Assembly (NCBI RefSeq): GCF_002973525.1
Contig: NZ_PVEN01000001.1
Span: forward strand, 744,001 to 808,000
Length of the DNA: 64,000 nucleotides
Origin: Paraburkholderia sp. BL21I4N1
Lineage (GTDB): Bacteria > Pseudomonadota > Gammaproteobacteria > Burkholderiales > Burkholderiaceae
Reading direction: 5' to 3'
The first letter of the stretch is position 1. Each line of letters opens with the position of its first letter. The notes under the pieces are model-generated. The model was not told where the DNA came from, did not search any database, and saw only the letters and a list, made by a program, of their open reading frames with translations. The translations under genes and the position numbers were made by a program. This document shows, piece after piece, positions 51,613 through 61,435 of the stretch.

Positions 51613-53496
51613 CTACTTCCGCCGCTGCGCCTGCGCGGCGAGTCTCACGGCCGCATTCGCCGCGCCATACCCGTCATATCCGCCGCGTCGCTCGACGATC
51701 TCCAGGAAAAACCGCTGATCCAACTGCTCCGTGTAAGCGTGGAAAAACTCGCCGCCGCGCTCGTCGCGGTCATAGAGAACGTTATGCGCGCGCAGTGCGT
51801 CGAGCGTTTCATCCGGCAGCGCAAAGCGAGCCTCTAAATCGTCGTAGTAATTGCGCGGAATGCGCAGTACCGGCAAGCCATCCGCGACGAACCCGGCAAT
51901 CGCGCCGAAAATGTCCGCCGTGCTGAACGCCACGTGATTCAGCCCGGAACCGTGATAGGTATGCAGCGCCTCCGCCACCGCCGTGTGGCGATCCACCGAC
52001 GCATTCAGCACGATCCGCACCGAGCCATCGCCGCTGCGCAACGCGCGGCTGCGCACCAGCCCGTACGGATCGGGCACCAGCACGCCCGGCTCGGCCTGAA
52101 AACCCAGCGCGGTGCGCAGAAACAGCACCCACGTATCGAGCGAACTCGCCGGTACCGACAGGCAAACATGATCGATGCGCGCGAGCGGACCCACTTCGGC
52201 CGGTCCGTTGACGTCGGTGAGGACGAAATCGGCCTCGAACAGCGTGGGCCGATCCGGCGCTTCGTCGACGAAATAATTCAGACTGCTGTCGGGCGCCTGC
52301 ACGGCGGGCAGCACGCGTTCGTTCGGGCCGATCTGACCGGAGAACGGCACATAGCCGAACCCGGCGGCGCGCTCGAACGCCTGCCGCGCGTCGTCGACGC
52401 GAAACGCCGACGCGCACAGCGACAAGCCGTGCTGCTGAAAGAACGCATTGGCAAACGAATCGGGCTCGGCGTTCAGCACGATCGACGCCGCGCCATGCTG
52501 AAACAGCGTCACGTCTTTCGAGCGATGCCGGCCCGCTTGCCGGAAGCGCAACGTGTCGAGCCAGTCGACCAGATGCGCGCGCGTGGTCGGATCGACGGCG
52601 AACTCCAGAAATTGATAGCCGACGTGCGCGGGCGCCGCCGGTGAACGGTAAAGATCGCCGATCGACTGCTGCTCGGCGTCCAGCAGGGCGCGCGTCTGCT
52701 CCTCGAGGAACAGCAACGAGCGATGCCCGTCCGCCGCCGTGGTCGTCGTGGGCGCCGCGCGAAAACCGTCGTTGAAAATTTCCAGCGAAAGCGGGCCCGT
52801 ATAGCCGGTTTTGACGATCTGCGCGGTGAAACCGGCCAGATCGAAATCGCCCTGGCCGGGAAAACAACGGTAATGGCGGCTCCATTCGAGCACGTCCATG
52901 GCGAGCTTCGGCGCGTCGGCAATCTGTACGAAAGCGATGCGTTCGCCTGGAATCTCGCCGATAGCATCGACGGTGTCGTTCAGCGACAGCGTATGAAAAC
53001 TGTCGAGCACGAGCCCGAGATTGGGATGATTCACTGCGTTCACCAGTTTCCACGCATGCCGGTAGGTCTTGACGTGCTTGCCCCACGCCAGCGCTTCGTA
53101 ACCGGCGATCACACCGGCCGCCTCGGCCGCGCGGGCCAGCGCGCCGAGCTGGTCGGTCATCAACGCATCGTCGCCGATGGTGTCCGGTGAGACGTTGCTG
53201 CATACCAGAATCCGCTCCGTACCCAGTTCGTGCATCACGTCGAATTTGCGTTTCGCACGTTCGAGATTGCGCGCGAGGCGCTCCGGGCTCACGCCGTCAA
53301 AATCGCGGAAGGGCTGGAACAGCATGATTTTCAGCCCGAGATCGCCGGCGATACGCCGCACGTCGGCGGGCGAGCCGTCGAAATACAGCAGGTCGTTCTC
53401 GAAGATCTCGACGCCTTCGAAGCCCGCCGCCTGGATTGCGGTCAGCTTCTCGACAAGGGTTCCGCTGATCGACACGGTGGCAATCGAACGTTGCAT
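51613..53496 (-). CDS. quiC: 3-Dehydroshikimate dehydratase (QuiC type, TIM barrel plus VOC domain)
   Basis: 627 aa from the ATG at 53496 (upstream frame lacks similarity). The N-terminal half is a sugar-phosphate isomerase/AP-endonuclease-like TIM barrel (MQRSIATVSISGTLVEKLTAIQAAGFEGVEIFENDLL...GLVLDSFHTL...LSLEIFND). The C-terminal half is a VOC/4-hydroxyphenylpyruvate-dioxygenase-like domain (IDHVCLSVP, LNHVAFSTADIF, RFFLEIVERRGGYDGYGAANA). This fusion defines QuiC/QsuB-type dehydratases, which convert 3-dehydroshikimate into protocatechuate. The neighbouring AroQ and shikimate/quinate dehydrogenase genes support it. Confidence 0.9.
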   Translation of the reverse strand: MQRSIATVSISGTLVEKLTAIQAAGFEGVEIFENDLLYFDGSPADVRRIAGDLGLKIMLFQPFRDFDGVSPERLARNLERAKRKFDVMHELGTERILVCSNVSPDTIGDDALMTDQLGALARAAEAAGVIAGYEALAWGKHVKTYRHAWKLVNAVNHPNLGLVLDSFHTLSLNDTVDAIGEIPGERIAFVQIADAPKLAMDVLEWSRHYRCFPGQGDFDLAGFTAQIVKTGYTGPLSLEIFNDGFRAAPTTTTAADGHRSLLFLEEQTRALLDAEQQSIGDLYRSPAAPAHVGYQFLEFAVDPTTRAHLVDWLDTLRFRQAGRHRSKDVTLFQHGAASIVLNAEPDSFANAFFQQHGLSLCASAFRVDDARQAFERAAGFGYVPFSGQIGPNERVLPAVQAPDSSLNYFVDEAPDRPTLFEADFVLTDVNGPAEVGPLARIDHVCLSVPASSLDTWVLFLRTALGFQAEPGVLVPDPYGLVRSRALRSGDGSVRIVLNASVDRHTAVAEALHTYHGSGLNHVAFSTADIFGAIAGFVADGLPVLRIPRNYYDDLEARFALPDETLDALRAHNVLYDRDERGGEFFHAYTEQLDQRFFLEIVERRGGYDGYGAANAAVRLAAQAQRRK

Positions 53497-53813
53497 GAAC
53501 GGCTCCTGCAAAACAATCAAACAGCTACGGAAAAACGCCTGACGGCGACCGGCGAAATGCGCGCGTGAGCGGGTTGGCCGCACATGGTGCAATGCGCAAA
53601 ATGGTCTAGTCCGTTACTCGTCATAGTAATGCGTGCGCAAGAATAAACGGTCATGGTCGCAGTTTTCGATAGTCTATACAAACTAACTAGATGGTACAAA
53701 TTCGTAGAAACCCCGAATGACGACGTCGACGGATGCGCGCACACTTCGTACACGTTGTAGAGCCGCCGCGATTGCGCGACGGGCTTCAGGTCTTACTTTG
53801 CAGGGGTGTCGCC
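53497..53813. other. Divergent control region of the quinate/shikimate cluster
   Basis: 317 bases, AT-rich in the centre. It contains the imperfect palindrome ACTAACTAGATGGT at 53682-53695. No gene is seen. Promoters in both directions are expected here. Confidence 0.55.
53682..53695. promoter_or_regulatory. Candidate TetR-type operator of the quinate cluster
   Basis: ACTAACTAGATGGT matches its reverse complement at 10 of 14 positions, centred on CTAG, as in many TetR operators of the ACCNACTAGTNGGT kind. It lies in the divergent region controlling quiC and aroQ. Binding by the TetR protein at 56706-57401 is inferred. Confidence 0.45.
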
Positions 53814-54269
53814 ATGAGTTTTGCCTCCGTCCTGGTCCTCAATGGACCGAACCTCAATCTACTCGGCACGCGCGAGCCCGCCATCTATGGCGCGGAAACG
53901 CTCGACGACGTCGCGAAGCTGTGCCGCGATGCGGGCGAGCGGCTCGATCTGTCGATCGACTTCTGTCAGTCGAACGCCGAGCATCAACTGATCGACTGGC
54001 TGCACGCCGCGCGCACCAAGGTCGATGGCGTCGTGATCAATCCGGCGGCTTATACGCATACCTCGGTGGCGATCGCCGACGCGCTCACGGTGATCGAAAA
54101 GCCCGTGATCGAAGTGCATATTTCAAACGTGCATCGGCGTGAGGCGTTCCGGCATCACTCGTATGTGTCGGCGGTGGCGGAGGCCATCATCGTCGGATGC
54201 GGCACGCAAGGCTATGTGCTCGCGCTCGAGCGCATGACGACTATTCTTAAGAATAGGGCGGCTAAATGA
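53814..54269 (+). CDS. aroQ: 3-Dehydroquinate dehydratase, type II
   Basis: 151 aa from the ATG at 53814 ([26 protein letters not shown]). Active-site residues include Y25, N76 (INPAAYTH), H102 (VHISN) and R113. It dehydrates 3-dehydroquinate to 3-dehydroshikimate in the cytoplasm. Location beside QuiC and a quinate/shikimate dehydrogenase indicates a catabolic copy. The stop overlaps the next start (ATGA). Confidence 0.95.
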   Translation: MSFASVLVLNGPNLNLLGTREPAIYGAETLDDVAKLCRDAGERLDLSIDFCQSNAEHQLIDWLHAARTKVDGVVINPAAYTHTSVAIADALTVIEKPVIEVHISNVHRREAFRHHSYVSAVAEAIIVGCGTQGYVLALERMTTILKNRAAK

Positions 54270-55177
54270 ACGCACCCTTGAACACACCCGTGAACGCACA
54301 AACTCACTCGCAGGCCTCGGCGCATTCCTATCTGGTCGGTCTGATCGGCTCGGGCATCGGCGGCTCGCTGAGTCCCGCGATGCATGAGGAAGAGGGCAGC
54401 CGGCTCGGACTGCACTACGTGTACCGGCGTATCGATCTGGAAGCGCTGAAACTCGATATTTCAGCGCTGCCGGACCTGCTGCTCGCCGCCGAACGCATGG
54501 GTTTCAACGGCCTGAACATTACCTATCCGTGCAAGCAGGCGGTGATTCCGCTGCTGGACGAACTCTCCGACGACGCGCGCGCCCTCGGTGCGGTCAACAC
54601 GGTGCTGTTCAAAAACGGCAAACGGATCGGCCATAACACGGATTGGTCCGGCTTCGCCCGCGCTTTCCAGCGCGGCTTGCCGGACGTGTCGCTGGCGCGC
54701 GTCGTGCAACTCGGCGCGGGCGGCGCCGGCGCGGCGGTCGCGCATGCCGCGCTGAGCATGGGCGCGCAGGCGCTCACGCTATTCGACGTGGACGCCGCGC
54801 GCGCGGCTTTGCTCGCCGCCGAGTTGCAGCAACGCTTCCCGTCGCGCACGGTCAACGCCGGCAGTTCGTTGGCGGAATCGCTGGCGGCGGCCAACGGCCT
54901 GATTCACGCGACGCCCACCGGCATGGCGAAATTGCCCGGCTTGCCGTTGCCGGCCGACTTGCTGCACCGCGATTTGTGGGTGGCGGACATCGTCTATTTT
55001 CCGATCCGCACCGAGTTGTTGCGGGCGGCCGAGGCGCTGGGTTGCCGCACGCTCAGCGGCGGCGGCATGGCGGTGTATCAGGCGGTCGACGCGATGCGTA
55101 TTTTCACGGAACTCGAACCGGACGCCGAGCGCGTCTACACGCATTTCCAGTCCTTGCTGCCCCACACCGAAGACTAA
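54266..55177 (+). CDS. Quinate/shikimate dehydrogenase
   Basis: 303 aa. SLSPAMHE, the catalytic Lys K90 ([10 protein letters not shown]), D126 (HNTDWSGF) and the nucleotide loop GAGGAG (150-155) are the shikimate-dehydrogenase family marks. The second beta strand ends in Asp (LFDVD, D174), the feature that favours NAD+ over NADP+, which suits a catabolic quinate/shikimate enzyme. It overlaps aroQ by 4 bases. It yields 3-dehydroquinate or 3-dehydroshikimate. Confidence 0.9.
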   Translation: MNAPLNTPVNAQTHSQASAHSYLVGLIGSGIGGSLSPAMHEEEGSRLGLHYVYRRIDLEALKLDISALPDLLLAAERMGFNGLNITYPCKQAVIPLLDELSDDARALGAVNTVLFKNGKRIGHNTDWSGFARAFQRGLPDVSLARVVQLGAGGAGAAVAHAALSMGAQALTLFDVDAARAALLAAELQQRFPSRTVNAGSSLAESLAAANGLIHATPTGMAKLPGLPLPADLLHRDLWVADIVYFPIRTELLRAAEALGCRTLSGGGMAVYQAVDAMRIFTELEPDAERVYTHFQSLLPHTED

Positions 55178-55237
55178 CCGTCCGCCGACACTGCAATACG
55201 AACGGGACCATAAACAGACCGAGGAGAGAGAGACGCC

Positions 55238-56614
55238 ATGCCCCAACCGATCCCATCCAGCCCCGCGAACGCCCCGAAGGATATTCCCCTGGGAGACGCC
55301 ATAAGCACCACGCGCCGCTCTAAAGCCCGCTACCAGATTCTCGGGCTGCTCGCGGTCGGCACGATGATCAATTATCTCGACCGCACGGTGCTCGGCATCG
55401 CCGCCCCGCAATTGACCAAGGAACTCGGCATCAACGCCGCGCTAATGGGCCTGCTGTTCTCGGTGTTCTCGTGGAGCTACGTGGCGTCGCAGATTCCGGG
55501 CGGCCTGTTTCTGGATCGCTTTGGCAGCAAGCTCACGTATTTTCTGTCGATGACCTTCTGGTCGCTTTTCACGCTCGCACAAGGACTGGTACACGGAATC
55601 GGCGCGCTGTTCGTGTTCCGCCTCGGTCTCGGCGTCTCCGAAGCACCGTGCTTTCCGACCAATAGCCGCGTGGTCGCGACCTGGTTCCCGCAAAACGAAC
55701 GCGCCATGGCGACCGGCACTTACACGGTCGGCGAATACATCGGCCTCGCGTTTTTCAGCCCGTTTCTGTTCATGCTGATGGGCGCGTTCGGCTGGCGGTC
55801 GCTGTTCTTCGTGGTGGGCGGCGTGGGGCTCGTGTTCGGCCTGATCTGGTGGGCGTTCTATCGTGAGCCGCGCGATCATCCGTCGGCGAATCAGGCGGAG
55901 CTCGACTATATCGAAGCGGGCGGCGGTCTCACGCATCGAAAGAAAGACGTCAGTGCCGCGGCGCTCGCGGGTGCGTCCACGAAAAGCGGCTTCGAATGGC
56001 GCACCATTGGGCGTCTGCTGAAGCACCGGCAATTGAGCGGTATTTGCCTCGGCCAGTTCGCCGGCAACTCGACGCTGGTGTTTTTCCTCACGTGGTTTCC
56101 TACCTATCTCGCCACCGAGCGTCACATGGCGTGGCTCAAGATCGGCTTCTTCGCGATCATGCCGTTCATTGCCGCTTCGATTGGCGTGATGTTCGGCGGC
56201 TTCTTCTCCGACTGGCTGCTGCGCCGCGGCAAGTCGGCGAACGTGGCGCGCAAGCTGCCGATCATCGCCGGCCTGCTGCTCGCGTCGACGATCATTCTCG
56301 CCAACTACGTCGAGAGTAACGCGGTGGTCATCGTGATTCTGTCGGTGGCGTTCTTCGCGCAAGGCATGGCCGCGCTGGGCTGGACGCTGGTGTCCGATAT
56401 CGCGCCCGAAGGTCTGCTCGGCGTGACGGGCGGCATTTTCAACTTCGCCGCGAATCTGGCCGGCATCGTCACGCCGCTGGTGGTGGGTTTTATCGTCGCG
56501 GCGACTGGCTCGTTTGTCGGCGCGCTGGTGTTTATCGGCGCGATTGCCATGGTCGGCGCGCTGTCGTACATCTTTATCGTCGGCGATATCAAGCGGATCG
56601 TGCTGGTGGATTGA
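55238..56614 (+). CDS. MFS transporter of the anion:cation symporter family (probable quinate/shikimate importer)
   Basis: 458 aa, GAGGAGAG upstream of the ATG, about 12 membrane helices. NYLDRTVLGIAAPQLTKELGINAALMGLLFSVFSWSYV and IPGGLFLDRFGSKLTY are typical of the ACS family, whose members import sugar acids, aromatic acids and quinate. Following aroQ and the dehydrogenase by 60 bases, it probably imports quinate or shikimate. The ligand is inferred. Confidence 0.88.
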   Translation: MPQPIPSSPANAPKDIPLGDAISTTRRSKARYQILGLLAVGTMINYLDRTVLGIAAPQLTKELGINAALMGLLFSVFSWSYVASQIPGGLFLDRFGSKLTYFLSMTFWSLFTLAQGLVHGIGALFVFRLGLGVSEAPCFPTNSRVVATWFPQNERAMATGTYTVGEYIGLAFFSPFLFMLMGAFGWRSLFFVVGGVGLVFGLIWWAFYREPRDHPSANQAELDYIEAGGGLTHRKKDVSAAALAGASTKSGFEWRTIGRLLKHRQLSGICLGQFAGNSTLVFFLTWFPTYLATERHMAWLKIGFFAIMPFIAASIGVMFGGFFSDWLLRRGKSANVARKLPIIAGLLLASTIILANYVESNAVVIVILSVAFFAQGMAALGWTLVSDIAPEGLLGVTGGIFNFAANLAGIVTPLVVGFIVAATGSFVGALVFIGAIAMVGALSYIFIVGDIKRIVLVD

Positions 56615-56642
56615 GTCTTCCGCCGCAATGACCAGCAGCAAA

Positions 56643-56678
56643 AAAAGCGGGACGTGGTGCGAACCACGTCCCGCTTTT
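56643..56678. terminator. Bidirectional terminator of MFS and TetR genes
   Basis: A 15-bp perfect stem (AAAAGCGGGACGTGG / CCACGTCCCGCTTTT) with a TGCGAA loop. A/T tracts at both ends let it stop both convergent transcripts. Confidence 0.9.
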
Positions 56679-56705
56679 CATTGCACCACTGCACCGTTGC
56701 CGGCC

Positions 56706-57401
56706 TCAATCTTCCTTGCGCACGAAACGCAGCACGGCGTCGACGATCATGGCGCGATGTCGCGCCCGCAAGCGCGGATGCGACGGATCGCGGCCAAACG
56801 CGGCGCCGAAGGTATGGCGATTGCCGACACGGTGAAAGCACAGCGAGCTGATCATCAGATGCAGATCGATCGCGTCGATGTCGCTGCGGAATTGCCCCGT
56901 CGCGATACCTCGCGCGAGCAGATCTTCGATCGTATGAATGACGGTGACGTTGCGGCCTTTGAAGGTCTTCACCTGCTCGACGTATTTCGCGCCGTGAATG
57001 TTCTCGATCGTCACGAGACGCACGAAATCGCGCTGCCGGTCGTGATAGTCGAACGTGAATTCGACCAGCGCGCGCATGCCCGCAATCGGGTCGAGCTCGC
57101 TGATGTGCAGATCCTGTTCGAGCGCGCGGATGTCGCCGTACACCTTTTCGAGCACCGCCTGGTACAACCCTTCCTTGCTGCCGAAGTAGTAGTACAGCAT
57201 GCGCTTGGTGGTGTTGGTGCGTTCCGCGATCGCGTCGACGCGCGCGCCCGTCAGGCCCATTGCGGAGAACTCCTGGGTCGCGACCTCGAGGATGTTGCGC
57301 TTGGTCTGTTCGGGATCGTACTTGCGACGCGTGTCGGTGCGCGGAGTGTCCGACGGGATGCCGTTGGTATCAGGCTCGGCGGCCTTGCTTCCCTTTTTCA
57401 T
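56706..57401 (-). CDS. TetR-family regulator of the quinate/shikimate cluster
   Basis: 231 aa. An N-terminal, partly disordered extension (residues 1-28) precedes the HTH (RNILEVATQEFSAMGLTGARVDAIAERTNTTKRMLYYYFGSKEGLYQAVLEKVY). The ligand domain follows. TetR regulators of this subgroup (with the conserved HDRQRDFVRLVTIENIHGA) control shikimate and aromatic degradation. Its role here is inferred from position and from the operator-like site at 53682-53695. Confidence 0.88.
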   Translation of the reverse strand: MKKGSKAAEPDTNGIPSDTPRTDTRRKYDPEQTKRNILEVATQEFSAMGLTGARVDAIAERTNTTKRMLYYYFGSKEGLYQAVLEKVYGDIRALEQDLHISELDPIAGMRALVEFTFDYHDRQRDFVRLVTIENIHGAKYVEQVKTFKGRNVTVIHTIEDLLARGIATGQFRSDIDAIDLHLMISSLCFHRVGNRHTFGAAFGRDPSHPRLRARHRAMIVDAVLRFVRKED

Positions 57402-57495
57402 TGTGTATTCGAGCGGCAGTGACGGCGCATTCTAGCATGGCGAAAACGGCGTTTTACGCCGGTTTCGGCCGCTAGCTATGACGCATTGACGCGCG

Positions 57496-58785
57496 TCACG
57501 AAGCGGGCCGCGTCGGCCGGCGGCGCTCGGCCAGCGCGTCGCGCGTTTGCATCGCCGTGTAGGTCAGTTGCGCGGCCGCGAGACCGAGCGCGCCGAAGGT
57601 GGGCGTCAGGCCGAAAGTGGCGAACGCATCGGGCACCGGCCGCTCGCCGGCAATCGCGGCCGCCAGCAATTCGCCGGAGACGGTGGTCGGCGCCATGCCG
57701 TGACCGCCGAAGCCGACCGCGTACCAGACGCCGTCCACGCTGCGGCCGATCTGCGGCATCTTGTGGCGTGCGTAGCTCATCAGGCCGCCCCACGCGTGCT
57801 CGATCCGCACGTCGCGCAATTGCGGATAGACCTTCAGCAGATCGCGTCGTAACAGCCGCGCGATGGTGTCCGGCGCGCGGTCGCGCACGGAGATGCGCCC
57901 GCCCCACAGAATGCGCGTGTCGGGCAGCGGACGGTAGTAGTCGAACGCGAAGCGGGTGTCGTAGACGGCGGCGCGGGTGTCGAGCGCGTCGCTCAGACGG
58001 GCGCCGAGCGGTTCGGTGGCCATCACGTAGGTGGCGATCGGCAGCACCGCGCGTTCGACCTTCGCGTAGACCTTGCGTGCGTAGCCGCCGCCTGCCATCA
58101 CGACGTGTTGCGCGTCGAGCACGCCATGCGGCGTATGCACGACGAATCCGGCGCCGTCGCGCTGCAAACGGACTACCGGCGACTGCTCGTGTATCCGCAC
58201 GCCGGCGCGCGCCGCGGCGGCGGCCACGCCGAGCACGTACTTGAGCGGATGAAAGTGAAAGGCGTTGCGCTCGAACAGGCCGCCGTAATAACGGTCGGTC
58301 TTGAGTTGCGAAGCGAGTTGCGAGGCCGCCACCGGTTCCCAATCGACGCCGAACCCATCGCGCATCAGGCGCCGTTGCGCGTCGAGGCGCGCCGGTTCGT
58401 CGAACCAGTTGGCGAGGATCACGCCGGCGTCGGTCGCGTCGCAGTCGATCGGGTAGCGTTGAATACGCTGACGCATCAGATCGACGGCGTCCGTGGTCAG
58501 CGTATAGAGCTCACGCGCATGCACGGGACCGAGGGTTTTCAGCAGATCGGCGCAATCGAGACTGTAGCCGCCGAACACGAAGCCGCCGTTGCGCCCGGAT
58601 GCGCCGAAACCCACCTGCTGGGCTTCGAGCACCGTGACGTCGGTGACGCCCCGTTCAGCGAGTCCCAACGCCGTGGACAACCCCGCGAGCCCGCCGCCGA
58701 TGATGCAGACGTTCACACTGCGCCGCCCGTCGAACGGCGCATGGACGGACGGGCGGCTAACAGTGGCTTCGTAAAAGCTTTGCAT
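57496..58785 (-). CDS. FAD-dependent oxidoreductase (DadA/PuuB-like)
   Basis: 429 aa from the ATG at 58785. FAD-binding VCIIGGGLAGLSTALGLAERGV and GFGASGRNGGFVFGGYS at the N-terminus, and GGLMSYARHKMPQIGRSVDGVWYAVGFGGHGMAPTTVSGELLAAAI at the C-terminus. This fits amine oxidases such as gamma-glutamylputrescine oxidase. The substrate is unknown. It is followed by nothing obviously related; the anti-sigma gene lies upstream on the same strand with a 34-base gap. Confidence 0.88.
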   Translation of the reverse strand: MQSFYEATVSRPSVHAPFDGRRSVNVCIIGGGLAGLSTALGLAERGVTDVTVLEAQQVGFGASGRNGGFVFGGYSLDCADLLKTLGPVHARELYTLTTDAVDLMRQRIQRYPIDCDATDAGVILANWFDEPARLDAQRRLMRDGFGVDWEPVAASQLASQLKTDRYYGGLFERNAFHFHPLKYVLGVAAAAARAGVRIHEQSPVVRLQRDGAGFVVHTPHGVLDAQHVVMAGGGYARKVYAKVERAVLPIATYVMATEPLGARLSDALDTRAAVYDTRFAFDYYRPLPDTRILWGGRISVRDRAPDTIARLLRRDLLKVYPQLRDVRIEHAWGGLMSYARHKMPQIGRSVDGVWYAVGFGGHGMAPTTVSGELLAAAIAGERPVPDAFATFGLTPTFGALGLAAAQLTYTAMQTRDALAERRRPTRPAS

Positions 58786-58819
58786 GCGGATAGGTTGGTA
58801 GCGGCAACCAGGCGCCCGT

Positions 58820-59602
58820 TCAGGACACCGGCAGCAGCTTGCCGCTAAACACCACCGGACCGCTCGGCGCATTCGGATTCGGCGAGCCGCCCGGCGCTTC
58901 GATCGACACCGCCAGCGCCGCATAACTCTCCGGCTTCTGCTGACCGGCCGGCACCTTGCCGCTCGCGCTGTCGGGCAGCATACCGAGCGCGACTGGATGG
59001 CCGCTCGCCGGAATGCCCCACAATTCCATCGCGCGGCCCGCGGGCAACTCGACGTTGCCGAGCGGATGCAGCGTCATCGTGGAATGTGCTTCGTCCCACG
59101 CGACCAGCATGACCGGATGCGAGTCTTTGTTATTCAGCACGGCGACATGCGAAACGGCCGTTTCGGGCTGTTGCGCGACGACCGGCGCGGTGGCGGGTGT
59201 GGCAGAGGACGGCAACAGCGAGCGCACCGCGACCACCACCGCGACCGCGGCGAGTCCGGTGACGCCGAGCGCCCAGCCGCGCCAGAACGCCAGGTTCTCG
59301 AACAGGCTGCGCGACGGCCGCGGCGGGGTTTCGACCATGGTGCGCGGCCGTGCCGCTTCACGTGTGGCGGTGAGCCCGAGACGCCGTTCGATGGCTTGCC
59401 ACACTTCCGCCGGCGGCATGCGCGGTTCCGCGAGTTCGGCCATCGGCGAGATGCGCCGCTGCCATTCGTCGACGGCTCGACGCACGGTCGTGTCGTGTTC
59501 CGCGTACAACTGGAAGCGGCGCCGGGCGCCGCCGCGCAGCGTGCCGAGCACGTATTCGGCGGCCAGCAGATCGACCAGCCGAGGATAGCGATGCAGGTTC
59601 AT
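58820..59602 (-). CDS. Anti-sigma factor (RskA-like)
   Basis: 260 aa from the ATG at 59602, which overlaps the sigma stop (ATGA). The cytoplasmic part begins LHRYPRLVDLLAAEYVLGTLRGGARRRF (anti-sigma domain), one membrane helix lies at about 110-130 (GWALGVTGLAAVAVVVAVRSLL), and the periplasmic RskA-type C-terminal domain (HVAVLNNKDSHPVMLVAWDEAHSTMTLHPLGNVELPAGRAMELWGIPASGHPVALGMLP) follows. It should tether the SigK-like sigma at the membrane. Confidence 0.9.
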   Translation of the reverse strand: MNLHRYPRLVDLLAAEYVLGTLRGGARRRFQLYAEHDTTVRRAVDEWQRRISPMAELAEPRMPPAEVWQAIERRLGLTATREAARPRTMVETPPRPSRSLFENLAFWRGWALGVTGLAAVAVVVAVRSLLPSSATPATAPVVAQQPETAVSHVAVLNNKDSHPVMLVAWDEAHSTMTLHPLGNVELPAGRAMELWGIPASGHPVALGMLPDSASGKVPAGQQKPESYAALAVSIEAPGGSPNPNAPSGPVVFSGKLLPVS

Positions 59603-60171
59603 CACTCGCCTCCCAGACAGGTTTTCAGCTTGGCCAGGCCGCGCCTGATCCAGGATTTGATGGTACCTAGCGGTACCGTCAGCACGTCGGCGATCTCGCT
59701 ATGGCTCTGATCGCGCAGGTAGGCGAGGGCCACCGCCTGTCGCTGCGCCGGTTCCAGCTGCTGCATGCAGCCGGCCAGCAAACGCGCCTGCAGGCTGACC
59801 GCGGTCAGCGCTTCGGGATCCGGATCGCCGGTTGCCACGAGATCGTCCAACGCATCGCTCCATTCTGTTTCCTGCGTGTTGACCCGCCGCAGGTGATCGA
59901 GAGCACGGTTTCGGACGATTGCCGACATCCACGTCATGGGGGCGGACAGTGCGCGGCGATAGTCGCCGGCAAAGCGCCAGATATTGACGAAGCTGTCCTG
60001 CAACACTTCTTCTGCCCACTCGTGCTTGCTCAATATACGGAGCGCGAGGCCAAACAGTTTCGGGGCGGCGAGATCATATAGCTCACGCAATGCCGCCGCG
60101 TCTTCTTTGGCAACACGTTCGAGCAGCTCGGCAAGGGTTTCCGGCGTTAATTCTCGAGGATTGGCGGTCAT
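59602..60171 (-). CDS. ECF sigma factor (SigK-like)
   Basis: 189 aa. Region 2 (LRELYDLAAPKLFGLALRILSKHEWAEEVLQDSFVNIWRFAGDY...MTWMSAIVRNRALDHLRR) and region 4 (LEPAQRQAVALAYLRDQSHSEIADVLTVPLGTIKSWIRRGLAKLK) are clear. It pairs with the RskA-like anti-sigma encoded next. SigK-RskA pairs respond to envelope or redox stress. Nothing seen suggests cross-talk with the sigma factor at 10149. Confidence 0.92.
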   Translation of the reverse strand: MTANPRELTPETLAELLERVAKEDAAALRELYDLAAPKLFGLALRILSKHEWAEEVLQDSFVNIWRFAGDYRRALSAPMTWMSAIVRNRALDHLRRVNTQETEWSDALDDLVATGDPDPEALTAVSLQARLLAGCMQQLEPAQRQAVALAYLRDQSHSEIADVLTVPLGTIKSWIRRGLAKLKTCLGGE

Positions 60172-60377
60172 GGAGAGAGATAGGGTGGGCGTGCGGGCCT
60201 ATGTTACTCAATTTCGCCGATGTCTTATATGCGGGTTTTTTTCCGGGCGCGTGCATCCGTTGCGGCGCGCTTTGCGTATAGGGCTGCAGAGCCCGGCGGT
60301 GCGGGCGTCGACATCATCCTGGAGAAGACCGGCTGGCCAGCGGGTGGCCGGTTAAACCCGTTGCGGCCGCAAGCGCT

Positions 60378-61310
60378 TCAGCGACCCCAACGCAGCACCA
60401 ACGGGTCGAGCCGCCGTGCGACTTTCAGAAGTCCTTCCCGCGTGGCCGGATGCATGGACGGCAGCGGATGGCGCACCGCGTCCGAGCGAATCACACCGCC
60501 TTCCTTCATCAAGGCCTTGCACGACGCGAGGCCACCCTGGCGGTTCTCGTAGTTGATCAGCGGCAGCCACTGCTGGTAATGCGCGGCGGCCGCCTCGGGA
60601 TCGCCGCTCGCATAGGCGTCGACGATCAGGCGGATGCCGTCCGCATAGCCGCCGCCCGTCATCGAACCCGTTGCGCCCGCATCCAGATCGGCCATCAGCG
60701 TGATGGCTTCTTCGCCGTCCCACGGGCCCACTACCGCGTCGCCGCCCAGCTCGATCAGTTCGCGCAGTTTGTTCGCCGCTTGCGGCACTTCGATCTTGAA
60801 ATACGACACATGCTCCAGTTCGCGCGCCATGCGGGCGAGAAACGGTGCCGACAACGCGGTGCCGCTGACCGGTGCATCCTGGATCATGATCGGCAGATCG
60901 ATCGCGTCCGACACCGTGCGGTAGAACTCGTAAATACCGCGTTCGCCGATACGGATCGTCGCGCCGTGATACGGCGGCATGATCATCACCATCGCGGCGC
61001 CGGCCTGCTGCGCGCGTCGGCTGCGTTCGGCGCATTGCTGCGAGCTGAAATGCGTGGTCGTGACGATCACCGGCACGCGGCCCGCCACATGGTCGAGCGC
61101 GAGGTGCATCAGCGTGTCGCGCTCGTCGTCGGACAGCGCGAATTGCTCGGAAAAGTTCGCCAGAATGCACAGACCATTCGAACCGGCGTCGATCATGAAG
61201 TCCAGGCAGCGTTTCTGGCCGTCGAGGTCGAGACCTCCGGCGTCGTCGAAAATGGTCGGCACGACCGGGAAGACACCGCGCAACGCGGTGGATGGGGTTG
61301 TCGTTGGCAT
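60378..61310 (-). CDS. DapA-family dehydratase/aldolase (possible 2-keto-3-deoxy sugar acid enzyme)
   Basis: 310 aa. The DHDPS-family fold is evident: ALRGVFPVVPTIFDDAGGLDLDGQKR, MPPYHG and the Schiff-base Lys K172 (SYFKIEVP). This branch includes L-2-keto-3-deoxyarabonate dehydratase and related enzymes. It is divergent from a GbpR-like LysR gene (126 bases between), consistent with regulated sugar-acid use. The exact substrate is unknown. Confidence 0.85.
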   Translation of the reverse strand: MPTTTPSTALRGVFPVVPTIFDDAGGLDLDGQKRCLDFMIDAGSNGLCILANFSEQFALSDDERDTLMHLALDHVAGRVPVIVTTTHFSSQQCAERSRRAQQAGAAMVMIMPPYHGATIRIGERGIYEFYRTVSDAIDLPIMIQDAPVSGTALSAPFLARMARELEHVSYFKIEVPQAANKLRELIELGGDAVVGPWDGEEAITLMADLDAGATGSMTGGGYADGIRLIVDAYASGDPEAAAAHYQQWLPLINYENRQGGLASCKALMKEGGVIRSDAVRHPLPSMHPATREGLLKVARRLDPLVLRWGR

Positions 61311-61435
61311 GATAGGGGCCGTCCAAAAAGGGGGGGTTGAATGTCTCCGCGCCGACTATACGGCGGCGGACAGCCCGGGGTATATTGAATTGTTTCCATC
61401 TTGTGATCGCTTTTGCGACTCACCTGTAACGCCCC

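Noticed and set aside
60172..60377. A GGAATAA-type ECF promoter before the second sigma factor
   Set aside because: I looked for the element found near the first sigma pair and did not see it here, so the two systems are kept apart.
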